A DNA stretch of 64,000 nt from Cecembia calidifontis (GCF_004216715.1 NZ_SGXG01000001.1:1302001-1366000); one strand, 5' to 3'; shown: positions 1 through 8,856, counted from the first letter of the stretch. Notes: generated by a model from the letters alone, not told the origin. Numbers and translations: made by a program.

Positions 1-434
1 CCAAAAGAAAAGTAAACCGGAAACTGTAAAATGCTCTGAGCTATTCTTGCCTTTTGGTTGAAGCCATGCCAGATAATAAAAGGAGGATTTTTTTCAGTTT
101 TCAGGTATTGTTGTAATAGGTGGAGTCCTTTCACACAATGGAGAATTAGAGGCAAATGGTGTTTTTTGGCAAGTTTTGCCTGCGCCATAAAAGCCTCTAC
201 TTGCAAATTCTCCTCCGGGCCTCTAAGGAGGTCAAATCCACATTCCCCAATGGCAAAAAGATTGGGATCATGGATTTTGTTTTCGATTTCATTTATCCGA
301 TTCTTCCAATTGTTGTCCAGGTACCAGGGATGAATTCCAAAAGAATAGGGGGAGTTTGGGGGGGATTTATCCAGCAAATTATAGATCCGGTTGGATCTGG
401 GTTCTTGGTGGGTATGGATATCCAAATAGGTCAT
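1..434 (-). CDS. TatD-like metal-dependent hydrolase (3' end outside window)
   Basis: A minus-strand frame opens with ATG at 432-434 and stays open to the window edge, so about 145 N-terminal residues are visible. Seen directly: DIHTH at residues 5-9 (the metal-binding HxH of the amidohydrolase fold), GIHPW near residue 37, AIGECGFD near residue 65 and LILHC near residue 95. These match the order of metal-ligand motifs in TatD-type phosphoesterases/deoxyribonucleases. Bacteroidota have a divergent TatD group in which the usual GxHPH reads GIHPW, as here. The gene starts 6 bases after the stop of the upstream Omp85-type gene, so the two probably share a transcript. The actual substrate cannot be told from the sequence. 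Confidence 0.8.
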   Translation of the reverse strand, partial: MTYLDIHTHQEPRSNRIYNLLDKSPPNSPYSFGIHPWYLDNNWKNRINEIENKIHDPNLFAIGECGFDLLRGPEENLQVEAFMAQAKLAKKHHLPLILHCVKGLHLLQQYLKTEKNPPFIIWHGFNQKARIAQSILQFPVYFSF

Positions 435-440
435 GATTTC

Positions 441-1574
441 CTAAATGACTTCATTCAAGCCGAAATAAAATGCACGTTGGTCACCAAAAGCAAAATCCAG
501 CCGGATATTCAACCCATCCTCTGTGATTTTGTACCTTAAGCCAAATCCTCCTCCGTATTTAAACCTTTTCCAATCAAATTGCTGTAAGTTTCCAGCTACT
601 TGTCCCATATGTCCAAAAACCACCATGCCGAGGTTTCTGTGAACCCGGAATCTGTATTCCGCCTGATGTACCATGGCATGTTGGTCCCTATATTTGCCTT
701 CAAAATATCCCCGCATCCTGTCACTTCCCCCTATCAAAGAGATGTTTTGAAAAGGGGCTTTGTCAGATGTAAAACTCCACCAGCTTTGCAGCGCTAATGA
801 ATTTTGTCTTTTTATGGTTAAATATTTTCTGAGGTCGACAATGAATTGATTGAATTCAAAATTGCTGCCTAAAAAATTGCTGTAATCCATATAACCCATT
901 CGGTTAAACCAGCCTTTGTGAGGTTGGAAAATATTGTCTCTGGTATCATAGTTGAGAACGAGTCCCAATCCGGATATTCTTTGTCCATCATAACCTAAGG
1001 GCCTGTCTGTCTCCAGTAATCCACCTTCTACTCTTTTGGATATGTCATCTGCACGGAACTCGTATTTAGGCCCCAAGTATAATCCTTTGAAAAACATCCG
1101 CTCATAATTAATTTGAAAGGAAGCATACCGTGTAGTGTAAGGTTCTCCAGGACTCCTCGCCGCAAAATCGCCTATTCCATAGTACTTAAAAGGAAAATTG
1201 GATAGTTCCAGCCTTGCATTGAGATACGACTTGTTCTCATCCGCCCACCATTCCAATTCTGTAGTAAAAATGCTTTGATTATTGAAAGTGTACAAAAAGG
1301 TAATAGGTAGAGTGGAGGGTCTAAGGTTTTTTCCTTTTTCACCCTGAGGCCTAAATATCCTTAGGGCTCTTGCTCCAAGACCCAAATTCGTTTCCGGGCT
1401 GTAAACCACTGCAGGTATGATCGTCCATTTGTCACTGGATATAAAATCGATTACCTGATCCCCGAAATCAAAAAGCCTATCAATGCCGCCTTTGGTTTCT
1501 TTTTTTTCAAGTTCTTGTGCTTGAAGTAAGAAACTGCAAAAAAATAGCCCCAAGGAAAAGCAAAATTTTTTCAT
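441..1574 (-). CDS. Omp85/BamA-family outer membrane beta-barrel protein without POTRA domains
   Basis: Start chosen at the Met that begins a clear signal peptide (MKKFCFSLGLFFCSFLLQAQ); the frame extends 13 codons further upstream but those codons are not signal-like. The mature protein of about 355 residues begins directly with a barrel resembling the D15/surface-antigen C-terminal domain: alternating aromatic strands, an RGY motif in GGSDRMRGYFEG (the Omp85 loop-6 signature) and a barrel-like C-terminus. No POTRA repeats are present, so it belongs with the short Omp85-like proteins of Bacteroidota rather than with BamA itself. Its role (protein or lipid insertion, or a porin) is unknown. 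It precedes the TatD-like gene by 6 bases. Confidence 0.75.
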   Translation of the reverse strand: MKKFCFSLGLFFCSFLLQAQELEKKETKGGIDRLFDFGDQVIDFISSDKWTIIPAVVYSPETNLGLGARALRIFRPQGEKGKNLRPSTLPITFLYTFNNQSIFTTELEWWADENKSYLNARLELSNFPFKYYGIGDFAARSPGEPYTTRYASFQINYERMFFKGLYLGPKYEFRADDISKRVEGGLLETDRPLGYDGQRISGLGLVLNYDTRDNIFQPHKGWFNRMGYMDYSNFLGSNFEFNQFIVDLRKYLTIKRQNSLALQSWWSFTSDKAPFQNISLIGGSDRMRGYFEGKYRDQHAMVHQAEYRFRVHRNLGMVVFGHMGQVAGNLQQFDWKRFKYGGGFGLRYKITEDGLNIRLDFAFGDQRAFYFGLNEVI

Positions 1575-1658
1575 TGGGGCAAAGGTAATCAAATCCCGTA
1601 TTTTTTGATTCACTACTTTAAGTGAGGGATATTTTAGATCTTTTCATATTGTTGAATT

Positions 1659-4064
1659 TTAGAATTCCACAATCAGACCAATAGTCGGTAACAAAGTGCC
1701 TGCGGGGTTATCTATGAGCCGCATTTCATATCTGCTTGGATCATTGGGGTTGATTTTGATACTTCCATCAGGATTTCTGACAGGAATTAACAAAGGAGGC
1801 TGTTCCGCTTCAAAATTATAGGCATTTTGAATATCGATGAACCAGTTCAGGTTCCATTTGTTAAAGAAGTATTTTTTGTCAATTCTGAGATCCAATTGAT
1901 GGAATGCCTGTAGTCTTAAGGCATTGATTTGGTTGAAATCCAATAAAGGCTGTCCCCTCAAATTCCAGACATCTATCAAAGTGGAAGTTTCCACATCGAT
2001 TGGAGTATACGGAGTACCGCCCAAGTATCTCCATCTGGCCCCCAGCTCCCAATTTTTTCCAAATCTTTTTCCAGCAGTTAAACTTACGATAATACGGTTA
2101 TCCCAGGCAGAAGGGATGAAGCCTTCAGTATTGGGATTGGTAAATTCACTTCTAACCAAAGTGACAGCACCGATTCCATAGAAGTTGTTAAAGAAGCGTT
2201 GTTGTGCCAGAAACTCCAATCCATAAGCTCTTCCCTGTGCATCAGACCTCACTTCTTCATTTCCGATTACTCCAAAATCTGCTCCTAAATTGGCCAAGGC
2301 AATCCCATTGATAACAGAAGAAGGATAGTTATTGTAATGTTTGTAGAATGCCTCTACTCCGAATCTTCTGCTCTTTTGTGGCACAACTTTTTCTATACCT
2401 GTAATGAATTGGGTGGATCTTATGAAGCGGATGTCGTTCAATTGATTGACCAATTCCCCTTCATTATTTCTAAATCCCAATGCTGTGTAAGGAGGCCTTT
2501 GATAATAAATTCCTGCATTGGTGGTCCAGAACAGATTCGGTTTGAACTGATAGGAAACAGAAACCCTGGGGCTGATTTGATTCAGGGGGTTTTGTGCAGT
2601 CTGCCCAAAATCGCTTCCGTCAATTCTTACACCACCACTAATCAGCAACCTTTCATTGAGATAGTTTTTACTGGCAGATACAAATCCTCCATAACTATTA
2701 AAGAAAGACTTATCATTCACATTGATAACCTGGCCGATGGGGGCCAAAGTAAACCGGTCAAAATTGCTGATGGTAAATCGTGAAAATTCATAATTGAACC
2801 CATATTTCAACGTGAATGGTCCTTTGAAGATGGAATTTTCTGCACGGAACTTGTTTTCACTTTCTTGGGACAGGTAATCAAACAATATATTGTCCCTTGT
2901 AGAATCGTCGTTTCCTGCATATTTGAAGGAGCGGTTATTAAGCATGTTTCTACTCAGGATAAACGTCCAAAAGCCATTTTCTCTAAATCTTTTCAGCCTC
3001 AGCCCGGTGGTATAGTTCCATTGTGTAGAGATGGGAAGGTTATCCAAAAGGTATAACCTGGACTCTCTCTCTTCAATGGTTTCGTTTCTAGGTTCATCAA
3101 AATTCAATGAAAAGAGGTCGATAGCGCCTACACCCAAAAAGGTCAGTTCAGTCTTATCGTTGATTTTGGTGACAGTTTTTACCTGAAAGTCATAAAAATC
3201 AGGGAGGAAGGGAAGGCCTAAAGCCCTAAATAGTAGCTGTAAATATGATCTTCTTGCAGAAATGAGGTAGGTTGTTTTTTCTCCCAAAGGCCCTTCATTG
3301 GAAAATGTGAACTCGCTCGCCCCAATGGTCATTTGGGTAAACATCCTGTCACTTCTACCTTCTTTCAGTTCAAAGTTGAAGAAAGAGCTGAGTGAATTCA
3401 TCCTATCTGCAGGAAAACCACCTGTGATGACATCTACATTTTTGATCAGGTTGACATTGAGGATACCAACAGGACCTCCTGAAGAACCTTGGGTAGCAAA
3501 GTGATTGATAACCGGAACCTCAATATCGTCTATGAAGAATTTATTTTCATTCGGAGCTCCTCCCCTGATAATGATGTCATTTCTGAAACTTGCGGTACTG
3601 GCGACACCTGGAAGTGACTGGATTACCCTGCTTATGTCCCTGTTGCCACCTGGGTATCTTTCAATTTCATTGGTATTCAGTCTTCTTACTGAAATGGGAG
3701 TTTCATCCGACCGGCTAAACTCTGCATTGACCGTAACCTCGGAGAGATCGGAAGCCTCTTCCCGCAGTTCAAAATTCAGCTGAACTGCTCTTGCTCTGGT
3801 AACTTGGATTTCAAACCGGGTTTGGGATCTGTATCCTATGAAACTTGCCCTAACATTGTAAAGACCTGGTTCAAGATTGGAAAGCACATAGTTTCCATCT
3901 ATATCTGTGACAGTACCATAGTCGGTACCTAATATGGCCACGTTGGCAAAGGGGATCCCTTCATTATTGACTGGATTAAAAACCCTTCCCCGTATTTCAC
4001 CCATTTGGGCAATGGCCTGGTTAAATGAAAATAAAATTGCTAATAATAGAAATGAAAGTCTCAT
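1659..4064 (-). CDS. TonB-dependent outer membrane receptor
   Basis: Start set at the Met preceding the signal peptide MRLSFLLLAILFSFNQAIAQ; the longer open frame upstream is not signal-like. The 801-residue product has, in order, a carboxypeptidase-regulatory-like beta-sandwich (about 22-105, GRVFNPVNNEGIPFANV), a plug domain (about 125-235, with LPGVAS and IIRGGAPNENKFFIDD) and a long 22-strand-type barrel that ends in phenylalanine, as usual for outer membrane barrels. This architecture is typical of Bacteroidota receptors importing siderophores, vitamin B12, peptides or glycans by TonB energy. There is no SusD-like partner next to it, so a glycan substrate is less likely. The cargo cannot be inferred. 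The gene appears to be its own transcription unit. Confidence 0.88.
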   Translation of the reverse strand: MRLSFLLLAILFSFNQAIAQMGEIRGRVFNPVNNEGIPFANVAILGTDYGTVTDIDGNYVLSNLEPGLYNVRASFIGYRSQTRFEIQVTRARAVQLNFELREEASDLSEVTVNAEFSRSDETPISVRRLNTNEIERYPGGNRDISRVIQSLPGVASTASFRNDIIIRGGAPNENKFFIDDIEVPVINHFATQGSSGGPVGILNVNLIKNVDVITGGFPADRMNSLSSFFNFELKEGRSDRMFTQMTIGASEFTFSNEGPLGEKTTYLISARRSYLQLLFRALGLPFLPDFYDFQVKTVTKINDKTELTFLGVGAIDLFSLNFDEPRNETIEERESRLYLLDNLPISTQWNYTTGLRLKRFRENGFWTFILSRNMLNNRSFKYAGNDDSTRDNILFDYLSQESENKFRAENSIFKGPFTLKYGFNYEFSRFTISNFDRFTLAPIGQVINVNDKSFFNSYGGFVSASKNYLNERLLISGGVRIDGSDFGQTAQNPLNQISPRVSVSYQFKPNLFWTTNAGIYYQRPPYTALGFRNNEGELVNQLNDIRFIRSTQFITGIEKVVPQKSRRFGVEAFYKHYNNYPSSVINGIALANLGADFGVIGNEEVRSDAQGRAYGLEFLAQQRFFNNFYGIGAVTLVRSEFTNPNTEGFIPSAWDNRIIVSLTAGKRFGKNWELGARWRYLGGTPYTPIDVETSTLIDVWNLRGQPLLDFNQINALRLQAFHQLDLRIDKKYFFNKWNLNWFIDIQNAYNFEAEQPPLLIPVRNPDGSIKINPNDPSRYEMRLIDNPAGTLLPTIGLIVEF

Positions 4065-4144
4065 ATGTATAAATGTATGACCCCTATGTAAGCTGGAATT
4101 ACAAGATTTTGTTTTGCAGAAAGTATATTTTTTTGCTAAAAATT

Positions 4145-4858
4145 TTAATTTTTTCCATAGGCTTCCTTTACCCGCCAAAGTTTCCACCAAGGTGTTCCGG
4201 GAGAATCATGGTGTTCATAGTGATAGCCAAAAAAATAGCAGGAAATAAAAGCCCAAAAATGGTTTTGCTTTTGACTATGGGAGTGATGTTTGTTGTCAGA
4301 TTCTCCCATGTGTGGCAAATAAGTGCCGAAGTAAAATAACTGTAAGGTGGAAAGTATAGCTGGTAACATCCAAAACACAATCAGATTCTCCGTTGGAATC
4401 AACAGTTTGAGGATATTAAAGCTTATTGCCATTAAGAGAAACTGCCAAATACTTAAATACTGTTTGATAAAGCTGAAATACCAAAGGAAGAAATTTCCAG
4501 AGGCATGATAGTCAGGGTCTTTGTCCGTGGCGACATAGCGATGATGTTCATGGTGTTTCGGGAAAAGCTTCCAATAAAAATTAAATGAAAACAGAATCGC
4601 TGCAATCCAGCCTATGGTATGATTGATTTTTTTATTGAATGCCACCACACCGTGCATGGCATCATGTGCTGTAATAAATAAACCCGTATAAAGGTGCATT
4701 TGGAAAAGTATGGCAAGGTAGGTAAGTGGATTTTTCCAGTTTATTTCCCATTGTAACAAAAACACCAAAGAAACCAACCAAGTAAGCATGATGCTCAAAG
4801 CAATAAGAATTCCTTTGTAGCCAAGGGAATCTGAAGTAGTTTTTTCTTTTGATGTCAT
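4145..4858 (-). CDS. crtW: Beta-carotene ketolase (CrtW type), fatty-acid-desaturase-like di-iron membrane enzyme
   Basis: A 237-residue polytopic protein with the three histidine clusters of the membrane desaturase/hydroxylase superfamily: HDAMHG at 65-70, HHEHH at 102-106 and HYEHH at 213-217. The sequence around them (ITAHDAMHGVV, TDKDPDYH, and PGTPWWKLW after the last box) is the CrtW pattern rather than that of a fatty acid desaturase. CrtW enzymes add a 4-keto group to beta-ionone rings. Four to five hydrophobic stretches support a membrane location. It lies 27 bases downstream of ispH in the same direction and forms the last gene of the carotenoid block, which supports the pigment role. 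An acyl-lipid desaturase is the alternative. Confidence 0.82.
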   Translation of the reverse strand: MTSKEKTTSDSLGYKGILIALSIMLTWLVSLVFLLQWEINWKNPLTYLAILFQMHLYTGLFITAHDAMHGVVAFNKKINHTIGWIAAILFSFNFYWKLFPKHHEHHRYVATDKDPDYHASGNFFLWYFSFIKQYLSIWQFLLMAISFNILKLLIPTENLIVFWMLPAILSTLQLFYFGTYLPHMGESDNKHHSHSQKQNHFWAFISCYFFGYHYEHHDSPGTPWWKLWRVKEAYGKN

Positions 4859-4885
4859 TTCTTTTGCACAAAAGGGAGGCGTTTC

Positions 4886-5731
4886 TTAAAACTTCTCAAT
4901 CCTTTCTTTTACTTGTTCCATGAGCCACATAGGAGTGGAAGTAGCCCCACAGATTCCGACAGTTTCGTTTTCAGAGAACCAATCTCTGTTTACCTGCTCA
5001 GGATTGGAAACAAAGTGTGTATTCGGATTTTTGTCCTTGCAGACATTGTAAAGAACTTTTCCATTGGAGGATTTAGTTCCGCTTACGAAAATAATTTTAT
5101 CAAACTTATCTGCAAACTCCCTTAACTCTTTGTCCCGGTTAGAAACCTGCCTGCATATGGTATCATTGGTATTGACCGAGATGCCATTTTCTTTTAGAAT
5201 ATCATTGATTTCGTAAAATTTATCCGTGCTTTTGGTGGTCTGACTGTAAAGTGTCAGGTTCTTGGGCAGTGAAGGCAGATCCAATTCGGAGATGTCCTGA
5301 AATACAACTGCTTTGTTATTGGTCTGTCCCAGTAGCCCCACTACCTCAGCATGTCCATGTTTGCCATAGATATAGATGGTTTCATCTTTATCAAAAGAGT
5401 TTTTAATTCTATTTTGGAGTTTGAGCACAACAGGACAGCTGGCATCTATTAGTGTCAGATTGTTGTTTATAGCCAGTTCATAAGTAGAAGGAGGTTCACC
5501 ATGTGCCCGGATCAGGACTTTTTCATCCCGGAGGCTTTTTAATTGATTGTGGTCAATGATTTTAAGCCCTTTTTGTGTAAGACGGTTGACTTCTTCGTCA
5601 TTGTGAACGATATCTCCCAAACAATACAAGTATCCTTGCTCTTCTAGGATTTCTTCGGCCATTTCTATTGCATAGACTACACCAAAACAGAAACCTGAGT
5701 GTTGGTCAATATGTACTTGCAAGTTCAACAT
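4886..5731 (-). CDS. ispH: 4-hydroxy-3-methylbut-2-enyl diphosphate reductase (IspH/LytB)
   Basis: A 281-residue protein with the three cysteines that bind the [4Fe-4S] cluster of IspH: C15 in GFCFGV, C99 in DASCPVV and C193 in NDTICRQVSNR. Other family signatures are HGHAEVVGLLGQT, QTTKSTDKF and VSGTKSSNG. IspH is cytosolic and makes IPP and DMAPP in the last step of the MEP isoprenoid pathway. Its place between crtB and crtW suggests that supply of C5 units is co-expressed with pigment synthesis. About 102 bases without an obvious promoter separate it from crtB, so co-transcription is probable but unproven. Confidence 0.95.
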   Translation of the reverse strand: MLNLQVHIDQHSGFCFGVVYAIEMAEEILEEQGYLYCLGDIVHNDEEVNRLTQKGLKIIDHNQLKSLRDEKVLIRAHGEPPSTYELAINNNLTLIDASCPVVLKLQNRIKNSFDKDETIYIYGKHGHAEVVGLLGQTNNKAVVFQDISELDLPSLPKNLTLYSQTTKSTDKFYEINDILKENGISVNTNDTICRQVSNRDKELREFADKFDKIIFVSGTKSSNGKVLYNVCKDKNPNTHFVSNPEQVNRDWFSENETVGICGATSTPMWLMEQVKERIEKF

Positions 5732-5833
5732 AAGCTATAAACTTTGGACTTTCTGAATTGTTTTGGCACTTCCGTATCTAAACATCCATAAAAAACAGCA
5801 AAGTTTCTATGGAGAGGAATAATTTATATAATT

Positions 5834-6676
5834 TTAGCTAAAGCCTAATTTCATTCCGAAGTATGTCCCCAATAAAAGAGATAATTTCTTTGTATTGGGA
5901 ATCCTGATCCGTTTTTGGGTAATGGTCTCCGCTGGTAAACCTTTGATTTTATCAAAAAGTTTTTGATAATAAAGATATGCGACCTTCACTCCCAGCTTAG
6001 CACCTTTGGGAAGCCTTTTGATGCCATCAAGTGCCTCATCAAAATCTTTCTGTATATCTTCTTCTATCAATTCTTTTGCAGATTTATCGAAGGAATTAAA
6101 ATCGACTCCAGGAAAATATACCCGCCCTCTTTCTTCAAAATCGCTCTTGATGTCACGTAAGAAGTTAACTTTTTGGAAAGCAGCGCCTAATTTACAGGCA
6201 GGGGATTTCAGGCTTTCATATTGCTTTTGATCACCTTCTACAAAAACTTTCAAGCACATCAATCCAACCACTTCCGCTGATCCGTAGATATACTCATGGT
6301 ATTTTGAATCATTGTAGGTTTTGAAATCCAGATCCATCTCCATGCTTTTCAAGAATGCCTCAATCAAATCCAATTCGATTTGGTATTGATTGACGATCAA
6401 CTGAAATGCATGAAGGACCGGATTCAAACTGATTTTGTTTTCTATGGCTTCGTAGGTATCTTTTTTGAACTGATCCAACAAGGCTTTTTTGTCTTTGTCA
6501 TGAAAGGTATCAACAATTTCATCGGCATACCTGACAAAGCCATAGATAGCATAAATAGGCAAATGGAACTTTTTGTCCAAGGTCTTGATACCCAAAGTAA
6601 AGCTTGTGCTGTAACGTTGGGTTATCAACTTGCTGCATTCAAATGTGGTCTGATCAAAAAGCAATTTTGCATCCAT
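5834..6676 (-). CDS. crtB: Phytoene synthase
   Basis: A 280-residue trans-isoprenyl diphosphate synthase of the squalene/phytoene synthase family. The two aspartate-rich Mg-diphosphate motifs are DEIVD at 52-56 (in YGFVRYADEIVD) and NFLRDIKSDFEERGRVYFP at 171-189, with D175 and D179. It condenses two geranylgeranyl diphosphates to phytoene, the committed carotenoid step. It begins 21 bases after the crtI stop, in the usual crtI-crtB arrangement. No GGPP synthase gene is present in the window, so the substrate must come from a gene elsewhere. Squalene-type activity is unlikely because of the direct crtI linkage. Confidence 0.93.
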   Translation of the reverse strand: MDAKLLFDQTTFECSKLITQRYSTSFTLGIKTLDKKFHLPIYAIYGFVRYADEIVDTFHDKDKKALLDQFKKDTYEAIENKISLNPVLHAFQLIVNQYQIELDLIEAFLKSMEMDLDFKTYNDSKYHEYIYGSAEVVGLMCLKVFVEGDQKQYESLKSPACKLGAAFQKVNFLRDIKSDFEERGRVYFPGVDFNSFDKSAKELIEEDIQKDFDEALDGIKRLPKGAKLGVKVAYLYYQKLFDKIKGLPAETITQKRIRIPNTKKLSLLLGTYFGMKLGFS

Positions 6677-6697
6677 ACCTATAATATACCAATTTAT

Positions 6698-8179
6698 CTA
6701 CAAATTGTTTTCTTTTATGATTTCTCTTGCTACTACATGGCCAGAAATGATTGTTGGAGGAACCCCGGGACCAGGTACGGTCAATTGGCCGGTGTAGTAC
6801 AGGTTTTTGACTTTTTTGCTCTTTAAAGATGGCTTGAGTATGGCTGTTTGCAATAGGGTATTGGCCAGGCCGTAAGCATTTCCCTTGAAGGCATTGTAAT
6901 CTGATTTGAAATCACTGTGGGCATAGGAGCGCTTAAAAATCACATGACTTCTTATTTCCTGTCCTGTCAATCTTTCTAAGCGGTCCATGACCATGTTGTA
7001 ATATTTCTCCCTGATTTCTTCTCCATCTTCCAGATCCGGTGCCAAAGGAATCAAAATGACCAGGTTTTCTTTACCTTCAGGAGCTACACTTGGGTCTGTT
7101 TTGGAGGCTGCTGACAAATAGAACAGCGGTCTTTCCGGCCACCTTGGATTTTTGTAAATGGCATTGGCATGGGGCCCCATTGGCTCATCGAAGAAAAGAC
7201 AGTGGTGGGTAAGGTTTTCAAGTTTTTTATCTATTCCCAGGTAAAACAGGAGGGATGATGGGGCCATGACCCTTTTGTCCCAGTATTTTTCGTTGTAGTT
7301 TCTGAATTCAGGGGCCAAAAGCTGACTATCTACATGGTGATAATCAGCCGCAGCTACCACCACATCTGCTTCAAACTTTTGTCCATTCTTCAGTACAACA
7401 CTTTTTGCTGTTCCACTTTGGACATCAATATGGGATACATCGGCTCCAAGATGGATTTTCACCCCTTTTTCTTCTGCCAAACTCACCATGCCTTTTACGA
7501 TTTCATGCATACCCCCCATAGGATACCAAGTACCCAAGACTATGTCTGCATAATTCATCAAGCTGTAGAGCGCAGGAATGTTTTCCGCGGTTTCTCCAAG
7601 GAATATCACTGGAAATTCCATCAACCGGATGATTTGTTCATCCTTGAAAAATTTCCTGACGTGTTTGGCCATGGATTGGAAGACATCCATTCTGATGATA
7701 TCTGCTAAAAGGCCGGGGTTGGTGAATTCAAAAAGCGACCTGCTTGGTCTGTATACCAGGTCATTGATGCCAACTTTATATTTGTAGGCAGCTTGTTCCA
7801 AGAATGCATCTAACTTTGGTCCTACTCCGGGTTCCATGCTTTCTAGCAGAGCCTTGAAGGCTTTCAGGTCTGCTGGAATATTTACAAATTGGTTTTCCCC
7901 GAAAACCACGGTATAAGAAGGGTCAAGCCTGACCAAGTTGTAGTAGTCGGAGGGCTTTTTCCCAAAATTTGCAAAATATTTTTCGAAAACATCAGGCATC
8001 CAATACCAGGATGGCCCCATATCAAAAACAAAACCCTCGGCTTCGAACTTTCGGGCTCTTCCGCCGGGGGTAATATTTTTTTCAAGTATGGTTACATGAT
8101 ATCCTGCATGTGCCAAATGGGTAGCTGTGGACAAACCCGCAAATCCGGATCCGATAACTACCACCTTTTTTTGCGGCAT
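6698..8179 (-). CDS. crtI: Phytoene desaturase (CrtI type)
   Basis: A 493-residue FAD-dependent desaturase. The N-terminal dinucleotide fold is clear (VVVIGSGFAGLSTATHLAHA, then a run into TPGGRA), followed by FDMGPSWYWMPDVF, a conserved CrtI segment. The C-terminal signature NLYYTGQLTVPGPGVPPT (bacterial phytoene dehydrogenase pattern) is present. CrtI carries phytoene to lycopene, or to neurosporene or didehydrolycopene in relatives. It starts 6 bases after the stop of the ECF sigma gene and is followed by crtB after 21 bases. A CrtD-type 3,4-desaturase role cannot be excluded from sequence alone, but the pairing with crtB favours phytoene desaturase. Confidence 0.93.
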   Translation of the reverse strand: MPQKKVVVIGSGFAGLSTATHLAHAGYHVTILEKNITPGGRARKFEAEGFVFDMGPSWYWMPDVFEKYFANFGKKPSDYYNLVRLDPSYTVVFGENQFVNIPADLKAFKALLESMEPGVGPKLDAFLEQAAYKYKVGINDLVYRPSRSLFEFTNPGLLADIIRMDVFQSMAKHVRKFFKDEQIIRLMEFPVIFLGETAENIPALYSLMNYADIVLGTWYPMGGMHEIVKGMVSLAEEKGVKIHLGADVSHIDVQSGTAKSVVLKNGQKFEADVVVAAADYHHVDSQLLAPEFRNYNEKYWDKRVMAPSSLLFYLGIDKKLENLTHHCLFFDEPMGPHANAIYKNPRWPERPLFYLSAASKTDPSVAPEGKENLVILIPLAPDLEDGEEIREKYYNMVMDRLERLTGQEIRSHVIFKRSYAHSDFKSDYNAFKGNAYGLANTLLQTAILKPSLKSKKVKNLYYTGQLTVPGPGVPPTIISGHVVAREIIKENNL

Positions 8180-8185
8180 AGTCGA

Positions 8186-8698
8186 TTAGTTTTTGTGTTG
8201 GTATACGTGTAAGTCTTCTTTCAAAAGTTTCCTGGCAATATGAATCCTATTTTTTACAGTTCCAATAGGAATATTTAGTTTGTCGGCAATTTCATGGTAC
8301 TTGAAGCCCCTGTAGTGCATCATAAAGGGAGTTTTGTAGACATCTTCCAGTTTTTCAATAGCTGCATAAATGTCATCCATCGTAAAATCACCATAGGCAC
8401 CGTTTTCGACCAGGATATCGCCAGAATTGATATAATGGAGGTTGTCCGTGGTATCAACGAAAGTACCTCTTCTCACCATCCTTTGGTAATTGGTGATAAA
8501 AGTGTTTTTCATGATGGTATAAAGCCATGCCTTTAGATTTGTTCCCTCTGTGAATTTGTCTTTGTTGGTGAAGGCTTTCACCATGGTATCCTGCAATAGA
8601 TCATTGGCATCGTCCATGTCTCTGGTCAATTTAAGGGCGAAAGGCTTCAAAGAACTGGATAACTTGTTGAGCGAGTAACTGAATTCTAGAGTTGTCAT
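8186..8698 (-). CDS. ECF-type RNA polymerase sigma factor heading the carotenoid operon
   Basis: A 170-residue sigma-70 family protein: a region-2 segment (DANDLLQDTMVKAF, then NLKAWLYTIMKNTFITNYQR) and a region-4 helix-turn-helix near the C-terminus (YHEIADKLNIPIGTVKNRIHIARK). No anti-sigma gene is adjacent, which is unusual for ECF factors. Instead it is the first gene of the crtI-crtB block with a 6-base gap, so its product probably acts on carotenoid or light-stress genes. Control is likely transcriptional, through the promoter and paired motifs at 8711-8788. Its own target promoters are unknown. Confidence 0.88.
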   Translation of the reverse strand: MTTLEFSYSLNKLSSSLKPFALKLTRDMDDANDLLQDTMVKAFTNKDKFTEGTNLKAWLYTIMKNTFITNYQRMVRRGTFVDTTDNLHYINSGDILVENGAYGDFTMDDIYAAIEKLEDVYKTPFMMHYRGFKYHEIADKLNIPIGTVKNRIHIARKLLKEDLHVYQHKN

Positions 8699-8710
8699 GG
8701 CTTTCGTTTT

Positions 8711-8788
8711 TTTGTTTAACCAAAGTTAATAAAGTTTAAACAAAGTCCAAATATTTTGTCTAATTTATTTATAAAAATCTTAAACAAA
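8711..8788. promoter_or_regulatory. Two spaced inverted repeats, candidate operators of the MerR/B12 regulator
   Basis: Four copies of a 9-bp element TTTGTYTAA lie here in alternating orientation: forward 8711-8719, reverse 8736-8744, forward 8755-8763 (TTTGTCTAA) and reverse 8780-8788. Each forward/reverse pair is offset by exactly 25 bp, and the two pairs are repeated 44 bp apart, about four helical turns. The inner reverse copy falls between the promoter boxes and the first copy covers the expected transcription start. That placement suits a dimeric or tetrameric MerR-family repressor. The motif is seen; the binding protein is inferred from the adjacent gene. Confidence 0.45.
8721..8751 (-). 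promoter_or_regulatory. Bacteroidota-type promoter of the sigma-crtI-crtB operon
   Basis: Read on the minus strand, TTTG (8748-8751) is followed after exactly 19 bp by TAACTTTG (8721-8728), matching the Bacteroidota primary-sigma consensus TTTG-N19-TAnnTTTG. The expected start lies about 7 bases downstream, near 8714, giving a leader of roughly 16 bases before the sigma-factor ATG at 8698. The candidate operator arms overlap both the spacer and the start site. Confidence 0.6.
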
Positions 8789-8856
8789 ATTAAGAATGAA
8801 TGCTTCATTACAGGCTTGAATTAGGTGAAAAACAGCAAAAATTGCCCTTGAAAGCA

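Noticed and set aside
156..539. 127-codon plus-strand frame near the window start
   Set aside because: It lies antisense to the TatD-like gene and the end of the Omp85-like gene, both supported by motifs.
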